A model generated the notes under the pieces. It was not told where the DNA came from. It worked only from the letters and a program-made list of their open reading frames with translations, and did not search any database. A program made the position numbers and the translations under genes. A stretch of DNA of 64,000 nt, taken from contig CAVTEM010000010.1 in assembly GCA_963733845.1 (NCBI GenBank), forward strand, positions 1 to 64,000, in the 5' to 3' direction. The DNA comes from DATFQE01 sp963733845 (GTDB lineage Bacteria > Actinomycetota > Thermoleophilia > Gaiellales > Gaiellaceae). Shown here one piece after another: positions 17,195-26,404 of this stretch. Position 1 is the stretch's first letter; the number at the start of each line of letters is the position of its first letter.

Positions 17195-17517
17195 GTCTCT
17201 CGGCGAGTGGCGGCTAGAGAGCCTGCACGCCGCTCATCTCTTTTAGAAAGTTTTCGCTTTTGGGGAAAGCTGCATATTGTTGCGTCTAACGGCGAGTGTG
17301 AGTGGTCAGAAGGCGCAGGCCCTGCGGCGACGGATCTGCGTACGGAGAGGAAAATCGTGCAGCAGGTCCATCGTCCTCGAACCTGGATATACACGGGCGC
17401 GCCCGCCGCGGGGTCCTTGTGCTTCTCCCTTCGATTCCGGCTTGGGCAAGCCAGAGCGCGCCAGATCGATGGCTTCGGTGTCAGTCTTCTCGGCGCGCCG
17501 GATTCAGGCCAGTCGCG
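17195..17517. other. Intergenic region, locally AT-rich
   Basis: The 323 bases between the terminator and the matrixin-like gene include an AT-rich patch at about 17237-17285 (CTCTTTTAGAAAG, then GCATATTGTTG), which probably holds the promoter. A reading frame runs through the region from 17302 but has no signal-peptide logic before 17518, so I treat it as untranslated. Confidence 0.4.
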
Positions 17518-18522
17518 ATGACCCGGCGAGTGCGCCTCCTCTGCTCTATGACGGCCGTCTCAATGTGCGTTCTACTCGCGCCGGCCGCCGTTTCGGCGTA
17601 CAAGCTCGGCGACATACGTCCCGGAGCGCGGCTGAGCTACTACGTCGCGAAGTCGGCCAAATCACGGACGTGGGAGATCCGAATGGCCGCGCGGGCCTGG
17701 AGCATGAGCGGCGCGAAGGTCGGGATCCGGGAGGTCAAGTCCCCTCGCAGCGCGATGATCATCATTCGCGGCGGCAAGGTCGGCACCGCTGTCACCCTCA
17801 CGAACCCCGGGCCTCACGGCGGCGTGTCGTTGCCGATTCTGGTCCTGGTCACGACCACGCGGGAGCGCAGCTCGGTCAACGTGGCGATGATCATGGCGCA
17901 CGAGTTCGGCCATACCCTCGGTCTCGCCCACACGAAGGGTTGTGCGCTGATGAACCCGGCCTCGGGCTGTGCGTTTACTGAGGGCGACTTCGAGCGCTGG
18001 AACTGCCGCATGCTCCGGCCCGACGACGTCCGCGGTGTGGCCAGCCTCTGGGGTGGGCGCTGGGCGCCGAAGCTCCCGAAGGGGTGCCCGCGCGAGCGCT
18101 CCGGCCCGACAGCGATCCCGGCCTCCTGGCGCAAGCCTCCTCCGGGCGAGCCGGTCAAGCCGCCGCGAGGCGGGCCCCTCAAGCCGCCGTCCAACCTCGC
18201 GGCCAGCTACGACCCCTCCGGCGACGGCACGCCGGTCTCGATCACGTTCCGCAACACGACCTCTTCGCTGCTCGGCTCGGTCCACGTCTACTGGAAAGAG
18301 AACGTTTGTCCGAGGAGCGAGGACGACGGGGACGTCGCAGGGGGGCATGTCGTCCGCCCAGCCACGCCGGGACAGGAAGTGCGAATCGATTCCAAGCTGT
18401 CGTGGGTTCCGCCGGGCGGCGGCGAGCGACTCATCTGCGTGGCGGCCTGGAGCGTCGGCAAGGACGACGCCAAGTCAGCCCTCGTTTCGACGACGTTCGT
18501 GGCGCCGCCCGCCTCCAGCTGA
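17518..18522 (+). CDS. Secreted matrixin-like zinc metalloprotease
   Basis: A 334-residue exported metalloprotease. A signal peptide (MTRRVRLLCSMTAVSM to about residue 26) leads into a catalytic domain with the extended metzincin site HEFGHTLGLAH. Its Met-turn, CALMNP, follows ten residues later, placing it in the matrixin/M10-like group. The following Pro-rich linker (KPPPGEPVKPPRGGPLKPP) separates a C-terminal Ig/CARDB-like domain (SNLAASYDPSGDGTPVSITF) with two cysteines, perhaps for substrate or wall binding. No propeptide cysteine switch is obvious. The ATG at 17518 is chosen because it begins the signal peptide. A weak ribosome site leaves the start somewhat uncertain. Confidence 0.82.
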   Translation: MTRRVRLLCSMTAVSMCVLLAPAAVSAYKLGDIRPGARLSYYVAKSAKSRTWEIRMAARAWSMSGAKVGIREVKSPRSAMIIIRGGKVGTAVTLTNPGPHGGVSLPILVLVTTTRERSSVNVAMIMAHEFGHTLGLAHTKGCALMNPASGCAFTEGDFERWNCRMLRPDDVRGVASLWGGRWAPKLPKGCPRERSGPTAIPASWRKPPPGEPVKPPRGGPLKPPSNLAASYDPSGDGTPVSITFRNTTSSLLGSVHVYWKENVCPRSEDDGDVAGGHVVRPATPGQEVRIDSKLSWVPPGGGERLICVAAWSVGKDDAKSALVSTTFVAPPASS

Positions 18523-18573
18523 GCTGCGGCACCACTCCAGGCTGGCTGGAGCTGCGGCTGACCGGCGGACGGA

Positions 18574-18646
18574 TGGGCCGTGCTGGACTCGAACCAGCGA
18601 CCTTGGGATTAAAAGTCCCCTGCTCTACCAGCTGAGCTAACGGCCC
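18574..18646 (-). tRNA. tRNA-Lys (anticodon TTT)
   Basis: A complete 73-nt cloverleaf on the minus strand. The acceptor GGGCCGT pairs with ACGGCCC plus a discriminator A. The D arm is GCTCAGCTGGTAGAGC, the anticodon loop CTTTTAA, and the T arm contains GGTTCGAGTCC. The anticodon stem has one G-A mismatch at its outer pair. CCA is not fully encoded. Confidence 0.95.
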
Positions 18647-18668
18647 TTTCCGGCCAGTGTAGAGCGGC

Positions 18669-19925
18669 TCAGCCCGCCGACTGGAGCGACTCGGCGACGC
18701 GTACCAGCTCGTCTCGGTTCAGGTTGCCCGCGACCGTGACCACCAGCGGGCCTGCGAGCGCCCAGACGTGGGGGACGCTGTTCGCGTCCACGACGACCTC
18801 GCCCTCGTGGCCTTCGAGCGCGCCCTCGCGGAAGGTGACGCGCTCGGGCGCCCGTCCCATCGGTGCGGAGCCGAGCACCGGGTCGTGCCAGGCGGAGGGA
18901 GCCGGGATCGCGCGCCTCGTCGTCACTACGACCTCGTCGAGGCCGCGGCGATACCGGACCGAGACGACCTCGCGCGACTCCGGGTTCCGGTGCGCCTCGC
19001 CGCCCGTCGGTCGCGCGCGGTCGGCGACGGCGACCTCGCCGCGTTCGAAGCCGTCCGGAAGCCACTCCGGCACGAGCGCGCGGTAGCCGACCCGATTGGC
19101 CACCTCCTCGAGCTCGACGCGGCGGAAGCCCATGTCGTAGCGCATCGGTGTCTGCCCGGAGGAGGGCGTCTGCGCGAAGCTCTCGTCGGCCGGCTCGTTC
19201 ACCCGGAGCTGATCGATTCGCCACTCCGCGCCGGCGACGCCGTTCCGGAACAGGGCGCTCCGCACCGGGATGCCCGTCTCGCGGTCGACCACGATCAGCC
19301 GTTCCTCGCCGGGGTTGCCCGTCGGCACGCGCACCTGCCAGGCAGGTCGCTGCCGGTACTGGATCTCGGTCACGTCGGCGTCCTTGCCAGCGGCCAACGC
19401 CGCGACTACCGAGCCCAGGCCGCGCTGCACGACCCAGCGGGCCGCCGCCGCATCCGGCGGGCCTGGAGCGAGGCCGACGCGTGTCACGAACAGGCCCTCG
19501 TCCGAAGACGACTCGACGTTCCTCGCCGCGTCGTACGCGAGCACCGACGGCGAGTCGAGCGCGGCGATTCGGAACGAGCCGGAGTCGGCGACGACGAAGC
19601 GCCACCGGTTCTCGCGGCCCGAAGACGGCTGCTCGCGGTTGACGAAGACGCCCGAGATCGTCGACGCGGAGCCGACCGCGTCGGAAACCCGCTCGCGCAG
19701 CTCCGCGGCGGAGGCGACCTCGGTTCCGCCGGACGGCAGGAGCAGCACGACCGCGGCGACGACCGGCAGGGCGAGCGCCACGGCCGCTGCGGGCAACAGC
19801 CGCAGCCGCCGGCGCGGAGCCGCCGTGAGGCGCCGTACGAGCTCCTCGTCGAATCCCGGGCGATGCCCGGGCACCTCGAGCTCCAGCAGCGTGCGTCCGA
19901 GCTCCTCATCGCGGATCTGGCTCAT
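18669..19925 (-). CDS. Membrane anti-sigma factor with RseB/LolA-like extracytoplasmic domain
   Basis: A 418-residue protein encoded after, and overlapping by ATGA, an ECF sigma gene. Residues 1-40 are cytoplasmic (RDEELGRTLLELEVPGHRPG), one membrane helix lies at about 43-65 (LLPAAAVALALPVVAAVVLL), and the remainder is outside. The outer part resembles the MucB/RseB-LolA fold (GSFRIAALDSPSVLAYD, RPAWQVRVPTG, VDRETGIPVRSALF), with a C-terminal DUF4367-like piece (VPEWLPDGFERGEVAV). By analogy it holds the sigma factor at the membrane and releases it on an envelope signal, perhaps a lipid or misfolded lipoprotein. The partner assignment rests on gene order. Confidence 0.78.
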   Translation of the reverse strand: MSQIRDEELGRTLLELEVPGHRPGFDEELVRRLTAAPRRRLRLLPAAAVALALPVVAAVVLLLPSGGTEVASAAELRERVSDAVGSASTISGVFVNREQPSSGRENRWRFVVADSGSFRIAALDSPSVLAYDAARNVESSSDEGLFVTRVGLAPGPPDAAAARWVVQRGLGSVVAALAAGKDADVTEIQYRQRPAWQVRVPTGNPGEERLIVVDRETGIPVRSALFRNGVAGAEWRIDQLRVNEPADESFAQTPSSGQTPMRYDMGFRRVELEEVANRVGYRALVPEWLPDGFERGEVAVADRARPTGGEAHRNPESREVVSVRYRRGLDEVVVTTRRAIPAPSAWHDPVLGSAPMGRAPERVTFREGALEGHEGEVVVDANSVPHVWALAGPLVVTVAGNLNRDELVRVAESLQSAG

Positions 19926-20440
19926 CTCGCTTCTCCTTTCAGCGCGACGCGCAGCTCGGCTCGCGCGCGGTTCAACCGGGAGCCGACGGTCCCGGGCGCG
20001 ATGCCGAGGACCTCCGCCGCCTCCTCGTACGACAGCCCTTCAGCGTCCACGAGCAGCACGACCGCTCGCAGCTCGACCGGGAGAGCCGCCAGGGCAGCGG
20101 CCAGGTCGAGCCGCTCGTCCGCGCTCTCCGGGGCGGTTCCCTGGCGCTCGGAGAGCGACACCTCCCGTCGCCCGCGCACCCGCCGCAGCTCGTCGAGGCA
20201 GGCGTTGTAGACGATCCGGTAGAGCCACGTCCCGAAGGACGAGCGGCCGCCGAACCGCGGCAAGGCGCGGAACGCGCGGACGTAGGCCTCCTGCAAGGCG
20301 TCGTCCATCAGCCCGCGCTCGCCGACGAGGCGGAACGCGAGGCGGCGGTGCGCCTCGTCGTGCTCTCGCAGCAACGACGCGAAGGCGGCCGCGTCGCCCT
20401 GGCGCGCCCGCGCCAGCAGCAGGTCGTCGGTAGGCCGCAT
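19922..20440 (-). CDS. ECF RNA polymerase sigma factor
   Basis: Extracytoplasmic-function sigma factor of about 172 residues. Region 2 reads ARQGDAAAFASLLREHDEAH and DDALQEAYVRAFRALPRF, followed by SFGTWLYRIVYNACLDELRR. Region 4 reads ALPVELRAVVLL, GLSYEEAAEVLGIAPGTVGS and RLNRARAELR, the recognition helix. It would direct polymerase to its own regulon and is probably restrained by the overlapping downstream membrane protein. In-frame GTG codons at 20452 and 20464 are also possible starts; no strong ribosome site decides between them. I prefer the ATG at 20440, which gives the usual MRPTDDLLLARARQGD opening. Confidence 0.9.
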   Translation of the reverse strand: MRPTDDLLLARARQGDAAAFASLLREHDEAHRRLAFRLVGERGLMDDALQEAYVRAFRALPRFGGRSSFGTWLYRIVYNACLDELRRVRGRREVSLSERQGTAPESADERLDLAAALAALPVELRAVVLLVDAEGLSYEEAAEVLGIAPGTVGSRLNRARAELRVALKGEAR

Positions 20441-20507
20441 CTGCTCGCTCACAATCAACTGCACGTCTGGTTAGACGCGCACGCACGCGATTTTCTTCGC
20501 AAACGCA

Positions 20508-20537
20508 CTTCGGCCCGCCGGGGAGGGCGGGCCGAAG
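20508..20537 (-). terminator. Intrinsic terminator of the MMPL gene
   Basis: A 12-bp perfect stem (CTTCGGCCCGCC / GGCGGGCCGAAG) with a 6-base loop lies 25 bases past the MMPL stop codon. It also separates that gene from the sigma factor. Confidence 0.7.
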
Positions 20538-20561
20538 CGGTCAGGGGGGTGGGCTTTGGAC

Positions 20562-22793
20562 TTACTTGGCGCGAGCCGGGATCGCGGCGGGGACGCCCTC
20601 GACCTCGGTCTCGTGCTTCAGCTCGGGCAGCCAGTTCAGCCACCGCGGCAGGTACCAGTTCCACTCACCGAGCAGCTTCATGGTCGCCGGGAGCAGAACG
20701 CCGCGGATGATCGTCGCGTCGATCAGGACGGCGGCCGCGAGGCCGATGCCCATCTCCTTCATGTCGATCACCGGGAGAGTGGCGAAGACCGAGAACACGA
20801 CCACCATCACCAGCGCTGCGCTGGTCACGACGCCCGCCGTGGTCTTGATCCCGTGGCGGATCGAATCGTCGGTCGAGAGACCGCGGTCGCGACCCTCCTT
20901 GATCCGGCTGAGGATGAACACGTGATAGTCCATCGAGAGGCCGAACAGGATCACGAACAGGAACATCGGCAGCCATGGCGTGATGCCGCCGTTCGACTGG
21001 AAGTCGAAGAAGCTCTCGCCCCAGCCCCACTGGAAGGCCGCCACGAGCACGCCGTAGGCGGCTCCGACCGACAGCAGGTTGAGCACGATCGACTTGATTG
21101 CGATCGCGACCGACCGGAACGAGATCAGCATGACGATGAACGCGAACAGGAGCACGAAGCCGAAGACGAGCGGTGCCGTCTGCGTTGCCTTGTCGCTCCA
21201 GTCCTTGTCGGCGGCGGTGGTGCCTCCGACCGCGTACTCGACGCCGTCCACCTGACCGACTGTCTGCGGGACGAAGTCGTTCCGCAGCGTCGCGAGTGCG
21301 GCGACCGACTCGTCGTCGGTGCCCTTGCCGGCGAGCGGAATGTCGACCGTTGTGACCGTGCCGTCGCGGCTGGTCTCGATGTCGATCGGCCCGCTCATCT
21401 GGTCGCTGGCCAAGGCCTTCGCCTTCAGGGTGGCAATCGCTTCCTGAACGGGCTTCGACCGGGTGTCCGCGGCCTTGATGGCGACGACGGCAGGCCCCTG
21501 GCCGCCCTCGAACGCCTTCGTGAACTTCCGCGCGGGCTCCATCTCGGCGATCGAGATGTCGTCGGCGGTGCTCGCCGCCGTGTTCAGCTGGAAGGCCGGG
21601 ATCATCAGCGCGAGGAGCACGGCCGACGCGGCGAGGAACGATACGACGGGGCGGCGCAGGACGCGATCCAGGATCGCTCCCCACAGGCGGCCCTCGCCGT
21701 CCTTGCTCTTGAGCCGGTGCAGGAAGGGCACGCGACCCTTCTCGATCTTGTCGCCGAGCCTGCCGAGCAGCGCGGGAAGCACTGTCAGCGAGCCGATCAT
21801 CGCGACCAGGACGACCATCATCGTTCCGATCGAGAAGGACATGAACGTCTTGTCGCCCGAGAGGAACATCCCGGCCATCGCGATCATCACGGTGACGCCG
21901 GAGATGAGCACGGCTCGGCCGGAGGTCGCGGCAGCGGCCTCGAGCGCGGCACTTTCACTCCGTCCGGCACGGCGTTCCTCACGTGCTCGCTTGATGTAGA
22001 ACAGCGAGTAGTCCACGCCCACGGCGAGACCGATCAGCAGGATGACCTCGTTGACCGTCTCCTCCATCGGGACGATGGAGCTCGGGAACGCGATCAGGCC
22101 CATGGTGGCGAAGACGGCGGTGAGCGCCAGCATCAGCGGGATGAGAGCGGCCGTGAGCGAGCCGAACACGAACAGCAGGATGATCAGCGTCAACGGGATC
22201 GAGAGCAGGCCGGCCTTGGCCAGCATGCCCTTGAACGCCGCCTGGCTGGCCTTCTCCGTGCTGACGCTGCCGAGCTCGTCGACGTAGAAGTCGGGATGCC
22301 GCTTCTGCACGCCGCGACGGCATCGTCGATCTTGTCGATGTAGAGAGCGGCCTCGTCGTAGGTCGCCCTTGGGCTGGAACGTGATCATGGCCGCGCGGCC
22401 GCTGTCGGACACCTGGTCCTGGTGCGCGGCGTCGAGCGGCGACTGCAGCTTGCGCACCTGCGGGAAGCCATCGAGCGTCTTGACGACGTCCTTGACCACG
22501 GCCTCGAACGCAGGATCGTCGGCTTTCAGCTTCGTCGACTGGATGAAGACGATCTCGCCTTGCTCATCCTCGTTCGTCGGGAAGCCGGCCTCGATGATGC
22601 GGTCGGCGGTCTTGGTCTCGCCGACGTTCGTGTCGTTGTCTTCCAAGAACGTCGTCTTCACGATGCCGCTCGCGCTGAGCGCGAAGGCAACGAAGACGAA
22701 TGCGAGCCAGCCGAAAGTTGCGGTCTTCCAGTGGCTCGCGCTCCATCGGCCCATACGGGCGGCGATGTTGGTGGAGTGCTTGAGCGGTGACAA
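20562..22793 (-). CDS. MMPL family RND-type exporter (short patch out of frame)
   Basis: An integral membrane exporter of about 743 residues with the duplicated MMPL/SSD architecture: TM1, extracellular loop, five TMs, then the same again. Landmarks are GLAVGVDYSLFYIKRAREE in the first half and LFGLSMDYHVFILSRIKEG in the second, the proton-relay TM4 and TM10 regions. Substrates in actinobacteria are lipids, polyketides or drugs. About 16 codons around residue 150 read as Arg-rich nonsense. One extra base at 22361-22362 and one missing base near 22311-22314 explain this; the repaired frame gives YDEAALYIDKIDDAVA. The TTG start at 22793 follows AAGGAG by 8 bases. The 28-bp motif lies 73 bases upstream. 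Confidence 0.85.
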   Translation of the reverse strand: MSPLKHSTNIAARMGRWSASHWKTATFGWLAFVFVAFALSASGIVKTTFLEDNDTNVGETKTADRIIEAGFPTNEDEQGEIVFIQSTKLKADDPAFEAVVKDVVKTLDGFPQVRKLQSPLDAAHQDQVSDSGRAAMITFQPKGDLRRGRSLHRQDRRCRRGVQKRHPDFYVDELGSVSTEKASQAAFKGMLAKAGLLSIPLTLIILLFVFGSLTAALIPLMLALTAVFATMGLIAFPSSIVPMEETVNEVILLIGLAVGVDYSLFYIKRAREERRAGRSESAALEAAAATSGRAVLISGVTVMIAMAGMFLSGDKTFMSFSIGTMMVVLVAMIGSLTVLPALLGRLGDKIEKGRVPFLHRLKSKDGEGRLWGAILDRVLRRPVVSFLAASAVLLALMIPAFQLNTAASTADDISIAEMEPARKFTKAFEGGQGPAVVAIKAADTRSKPVQEAIATLKAKALASDQMSGPIDIETSRDGTVTTVDIPLAGKGTDDESVAALATLRNDFVPQTVGQVDGVEYAVGGTTAADKDWSDKATQTAPLVFGFVLLFAFIVMLISFRSVAIAIKSIVLNLLSVGAAYGVLVAAFQWGWGESFFDFQSNGGITPWLPMFLFVILFGLSMDYHVFILSRIKEGRDRGLSTDDSIRHGIKTTAGVVTSAALVMVVVFSVFATLPVIDMKEMGIGLAAAVLIDATIIRGVLLPATMKLLGEWNWYLPRWLNWLPELKHETEVEGVPAAIPARAK

Positions 22794-22866
22794 TTTGGGA
22801 TCTCCTTGAGGTGAGGTGTGACCTTGCACATCGCAGGCTCGCAGCCGGCGCGCACGGCCGGAATGG

Positions 22867-22894
22867 GGCAGACAGGCGTCTGAGAGGGGGGTTA
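22867..22894 (-). promoter_or_regulatory. Shared 28-bp motif, copy A (upstream of the MMPL exporter)
   Basis: First of four ungapped copies of a motif that, read on the minus strand, begins TA(G/A)CCCC(A/C)C and ends in CCTG or CAGG, then TGCC. It ends 73 bases before the MMPL start codon. Similarity to copy B continues a further 40 bases towards the gene (GGCTCGCAGC...GGCCGGAATG on the plus strand). Likely a transcription-factor operator. Confidence 0.55.
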
Positions 22895-22912
22895 GCAACA
22901 CCCCGGAACGCA

Positions 22913-22939
22913 GTCGGGGCCCGCTGCGCGGGCCCCGAC
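22913..22939 (-). terminator. Intrinsic terminator of the ABC exporter operon
   Basis: An 11-bp perfect stem (GTCGGGGCCCG / CGGGCCCCGAC) with a CTGCG loop lies 24 bases beyond the stop codon of the ABC permease. Confidence 0.75.
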
Positions 22940-22962
22940 ATCTAGGTCTATGTCGTCTGCGT

Positions 22963-25518
22963 CTATTCGTACTGCAGCGCCTTCAGCACGTTCAGGCGTG
23001 ACGCGCGCCGCGCGGGGAGGATCGCGGCGAGCATCCCCGCGACGATCGCGACGACCACGAATACGCTGAGCGCACCGACCGGGACGGAGAACACCATCCC
23101 GTAGTCGGACAGGGCCCGGGACGCCAGCGCAGCGAGGAAGATGCCGACGCCGATCCCGAGCGCCGCGCCGATCAGCGCCGTGACGATGCTCTCGTGCCGG
23201 ATCATCCGCCGCACCTGGCGGCGGGTCATGCCGATCGCCCGCAGCATCCCGAGCTCGCGCGTCCGCTCGAAGACCGAGAGGACGAGCGTGTTGATAACGC
23301 CGAACATGCTGATCAGCACCGACAGGCCGAGCAGGGCGTAGAGCATGTTCAGCATCATCTTCATCTCGCTGAGCTGGCTCTCCTTGAACTCGTCACGCGT
23401 CTGCACCTCGGCGGTGGGGAAGGCCGCGACCGACTGCTCCAGGGCGGCGGTCGCCTCGTCGTTCGGCTCGCCGGACACGTTCAGCAGCGTGAACGTGTTG
23501 TCGTGGTCGGCGAACGCGCCGTCGAACGCCGCCGTCGAGATCGACACGTCGCCGAAGGGCGATCCGCCCTTGGGCTCGTCGAAGACGCCCTCCACGTGCA
23601 GCCGCAGGAGCTTGCCCGTCGGCGTCTTCACCGTGACGGGCGAGCCGATCTTCAGCGAGTGGTCCTCGGCGTAGGGCTTGGTGACGAAGGCGCCGTCAGT
23701 CCCCAGTTGCGCGGGAACGCTGCTGGAGCCGCTCGACCAGGTCATGTTCACGACCTTCGTCAGGTTCGCGTCCACGCCCGTGACCCCGATGGACTTGCTG
23801 CCGATCTTGGCCTCGCCTTCGCGGATCTCCGAGACCGCCTCGACGCCGGGGGCCTTGGCGACTGCGGGTGCAGCCTTGTTCGACAGCGGATTGTCGCCGC
23901 CCGACACGTTGTAGTCGGCCACGAACAGCTCGTCGACCGCACTGGTGAACGAGCTGCGGAGGCCCTGGCCCAGAACCGCAACGAAGGTGATCAGCGAGAG
24001 GCCGATCATGATCGCGGCGGCCGTGGAGGCCGTTCGAGCGGGGTTCCGCATGGCGTTCTGTCGGGCCAGCTTGCCCGCGCTGCCGCCGATGCGGGCGCCA
24101 GGCATGCCGAGGATCGACGCGAGCGGGCGGACGACGCGCTGAGCGACCATCGCGACGCCGACGAACAGCAACAGCACGCCGCCTGCGAGCGAGATGAGCC
24201 GCACCTTCGTGTCCAGGCCGCTCGCGAACGAACCGTACGAGAACAGCCCGATGGCGACCACGGAGACGACCAGCGAAACCGGCAGCGCGTAGCGCGCGAA
24301 CCGGGACGCGGGCATGACCGCACCCTCGCGAACCGCGGCGATCGGGGCGATACGCGTGGCGCGAATCGCCGGCCGCAAGCTCGCCAGGAGCGCGATCAGG
24401 GTGCCGACGCCGATGCTGACGAGCACCGTGCGGGGGGACAGCACGAGGGTCTCCTGGGGGATGTCGAGCCCCGTCGCCGCCAGGAGCGCGTAGAGGCCTT
24501 TGGCGATCCCGAGTCCTGCGAACAGGCCGACGACGGACGCGATCGCGCCGACGACGACCGACTCGAGCACGACGGACGAGAGCACCTGCTTGCGTGAGGC
24601 GCCGAGCGTCCGCAGCGTGGCCAGCTCGCGCATCCGCTGCGCGACTGTGATCGAGAGCGTGTTCGCGATCACGAAGCTGCCCACGAAGAGCGCGATGCCT
24701 CCGAAGGCGAGCAGGATCATCCGGAAGATGCCCATCCCGTCCTGGCTGTCCTGGCTCTCGGACTTCGCCTGGGCGGTCGCTGTCTTGACCGCGGTCGTCT
24801 CGGTGAGCAGGGGATCGATCTGGCGGACGAGCTCGGCCTCCGAGACGCCGGGCTTGGCGCCGACGAGGATCTGGTCGAGCTTGCCCTGCTTGTCGAACAG
24901 CCTTGCGGCCGTCGGCATGTCGAAGACGGCGATCGTCCCGCCGGCCAGCGAGTCGAGCTCGCCGAAGCGGACGAGGCCGGTGATCTCGTACTTCTGCACC
25001 GGACCGTCGGCGAATGCCCCGATCGTGTCGCCCAACTTGAACTGCTCGTCGTCCGCGGTCGACTTGTCGATCGCGATCTGCCCAGCGCCGCGGGGCCACT
25101 CGCCTGCGGCGAGCGAGAGCGGGCTCAGGCTCGTGCCGGTCGCCGCGTCGACGCCGGCGCCAGTGCCGGTCTCCGCCTTGCCGATCGGCTTGCCCTTGTG
25201 GTCGACGAGGGTCGTGGTGTCCGAGATCTCACCCGCGGCGGTGCGAACGCCGGGCAGTTCTCGGACCTCGCTGAGGACGCCGGCGGCGAAGGGAGGCTTT
25301 TCCTTGTCACCCTCCTCGGTCTTGATCGCGTGCTTGGAGCTGATCACGGCGTCGGCTTCGGCGTACGACTCCTCGTAGACACCGTCGATCGTCTTGCCGA
25401 TCGTGTCGGTCAGGACGAAGCTGCCGCTGATCATCGCGACGCCGAGGACGATCGCGAAGGCCGTCAGGACTGACCGCAGCTTGCGGCCGAGGAGGCCTCT
25501 GAGCGCGACGCCGATCAC
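22963..25518 (-). CDS. ABC exporter permease, FtsX/MacB-like (double FtsX)
   Basis: An 851-residue membrane permease of the MacB/YknZ/LolCE class. A first TM helix (about 16-38, LTAFAIVLGVAMISGSFVL) is followed by a large extracytoplasmic MacB_PCD-like region. The first FtsX TM block lies around 270-390 (MILLAFGGIALFVGSFVIAN, RMRELATLRTLGASRKQV), with a second TM pair and second periplasmic domain after it. A final FtsX block follows (VFERTRELGMLRAIGMTRRQ). The TLRTLGASR and MLRAIGMTR segments are coupling helices that contact the ATPase. The stop of the ATPase gene overlaps its ATG by four bases, so they form one complex. Such systems move peptides, lipids or lipoproteins using mechanotransmission. 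Confidence 0.88.
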   Translation of the reverse strand: MIGVALRGLLGRKLRSVLTAFAIVLGVAMISGSFVLTDTIGKTIDGVYEESYAEADAVISSKHAIKTEEGDKEKPPFAAGVLSEVRELPGVRTAAGEISDTTTLVDHKGKPIGKAETGTGAGVDAATGTSLSPLSLAAGEWPRGAGQIAIDKSTADDEQFKLGDTIGAFADGPVQKYEITGLVRFGELDSLAGGTIAVFDMPTAARLFDKQGKLDQILVGAKPGVSEAELVRQIDPLLTETTAVKTATAQAKSESQDSQDGMGIFRMILLAFGGIALFVGSFVIANTLSITVAQRMRELATLRTLGASRKQVLSSVVLESVVVGAIASVVGLFAGLGIAKGLYALLAATGLDIPQETLVLSPRTVLVSIGVGTLIALLASLRPAIRATRIAPIAAVREGAVMPASRFARYALPVSLVVSVVAIGLFSYGSFASGLDTKVRLISLAGGVLLLFVGVAMVAQRVVRPLASILGMPGARIGGSAGKLARQNAMRNPARTASTAAAIMIGLSLITFVAVLGQGLRSSFTSAVDELFVADYNVSGGDNPLSNKAAPAVAKAPGVEAVSEIREGEAKIGSKSIGVTGVDANLTKVVNMTWSSGSSSVPAQLGTDGAFVTKPYAEDHSLKIGSPVTVKTPTGKLLRLHVEGVFDEPKGGSPFGDVSISTAAFDGAFADHDNTFTLLNVSGEPNDEATAALEQSVAAFPTAEVQTRDEFKESQLSEMKMMLNMLYALLGLSVLISMFGVINTLVLSVFERTRELGMLRAIGMTRRQVRRMIRHESIVTALIGAALGIGVGIFLAALASRALSDYGMVFSVPVGALSVFVVVAIVAGMLAAILPARRASRLNVLKALQYE

Positions 25519-26282
25519 TGTCCGCTCACGTCCTCGAGCGTCTCGAGGATCTCGTGTGCCGTGGAAGGCCCGAGGTCGCGGACGATGACGCCGTCCGCCA
25601 GGAAGAGCACGCGGTCGGCGATCGCCGCTGCGTTGGCGTCATGCGTGACCATCACGGTGGTCTGGCCGTAGGTGGTGACCGAGTCGCGCAGCAGCTGGAG
25701 GATCTCCGAGCTCGTGCGCGAGTCGAGGTTGCCCGTCGGCTCGTCGGCGAACATCACGGTGGGCCGGGAGACGAGGGCGCGGGCGATCGCCACGCGCTGC
25801 TGTTGGCCGCCGGACATCTCGGACGGCCGATGCGAAAGCCGATCGGCGAGGCCGACCTTCTTCACGAGCTCGTCGACCCAGGCGCGATCCGGCTTGGTGC
25901 CGGCGATCGACAGCGGCAGGAGGATGTTGTCCTTGGCCGTCAGCATCGGCAGCAGGTTGAAGAACTGGAAGACGAAGCCGATGTGCTGGCGCCTCAGTTT
26001 CGTCAGCTGCGCGTCGTTGAGTTCGCCGATCGCCGTGCCGGCGATCCGGACGTCGCCGCTGGTGGGCTGGTCGAGGCCGGCGAGGATGTGCATGAGCGTG
26101 GACTTGCCCGACCCCGACGGGCCCATGATCGCCGTCAACTGCTCGCTCGCGACGTCGAGCGACACGCCGCGGAGCGCGTCCACGGCGGTGTCGCCCTCGC
26201 CGTAGCGGCGGGTGAGGTCGCTGGCCGTGACTACGGCCGGCGAGCCGGTTGCCCGCTTGGCGGGGAGTTGGACTGTCTGCAT
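25515..26282 (-). CDS. ABC exporter ATPase, MacB/LolD-like
   Basis: A 255-residue nucleotide-binding subunit. Walker A is GPSGSGKST and the Q-loop is in GFVFQFFNLLP. The signature is MSGGQQQRVAIARAL, Walker B VMFADEPTGNLD, and the H-loop MVTHDANAA. The NLLP...TAKDNILLPL region and GNLDSRTS are typical of the MacB/LolD/FtsE group. It pairs with the overlapping 851-residue permease. AAGGAG precedes the ATG. Copy B of the shared 28-bp motif lies 72 bases upstream, almost the same distance as copy A from the MMPL gene, so the two exporters are probably co-regulated. Confidence 0.9.
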   Translation of the reverse strand: MQTVQLPAKRATGSPAVVTASDLTRRYGEGDTAVDALRGVSLDVASEQLTAIMGPSGSGKSTLMHILAGLDQPTSGDVRIAGTAIGELNDAQLTKLRRQHIGFVFQFFNLLPMLTAKDNILLPLSIAGTKPDRAWVDELVKKVGLADRLSHRPSEMSGGQQQRVAIARALVSRPTVMFADEPTGNLDSRTSSEILQLLRDSVTTYGQTTVMVTHDANAAAIADRVLFLADGVIVRDLGPSTAHEILETLEDVSGQ

Positions 26283-26354
26283 GCTCGTATCTCCTTACAT
26301 GGGGGGTGGCATCGCACATCGGAGGCTCGCAGCGGGCGACCTCGGCCGGAATGC

Positions 26355-26382
26355 GGCGCACAGGTGTCTTGCGGTGGGGCTA
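26355..26382 (-). promoter_or_regulatory. Shared 28-bp motif, copy B (between ABC exporter and divergent AAA ATPase)
   Basis: Second copy, read on the minus strand as TAGCCCCACCGCAAGACACC followed by TGTGCGCC. It lies 72 bases before the ABC ATPase start and 22 bases before the divergent gene at 26405. The adjoining 50 bases match the flank of copy A closely without gaps. Confidence 0.6.
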
Positions 26383-26404
26383 GCCGCACCACTAGGCTCG
26401 TGCC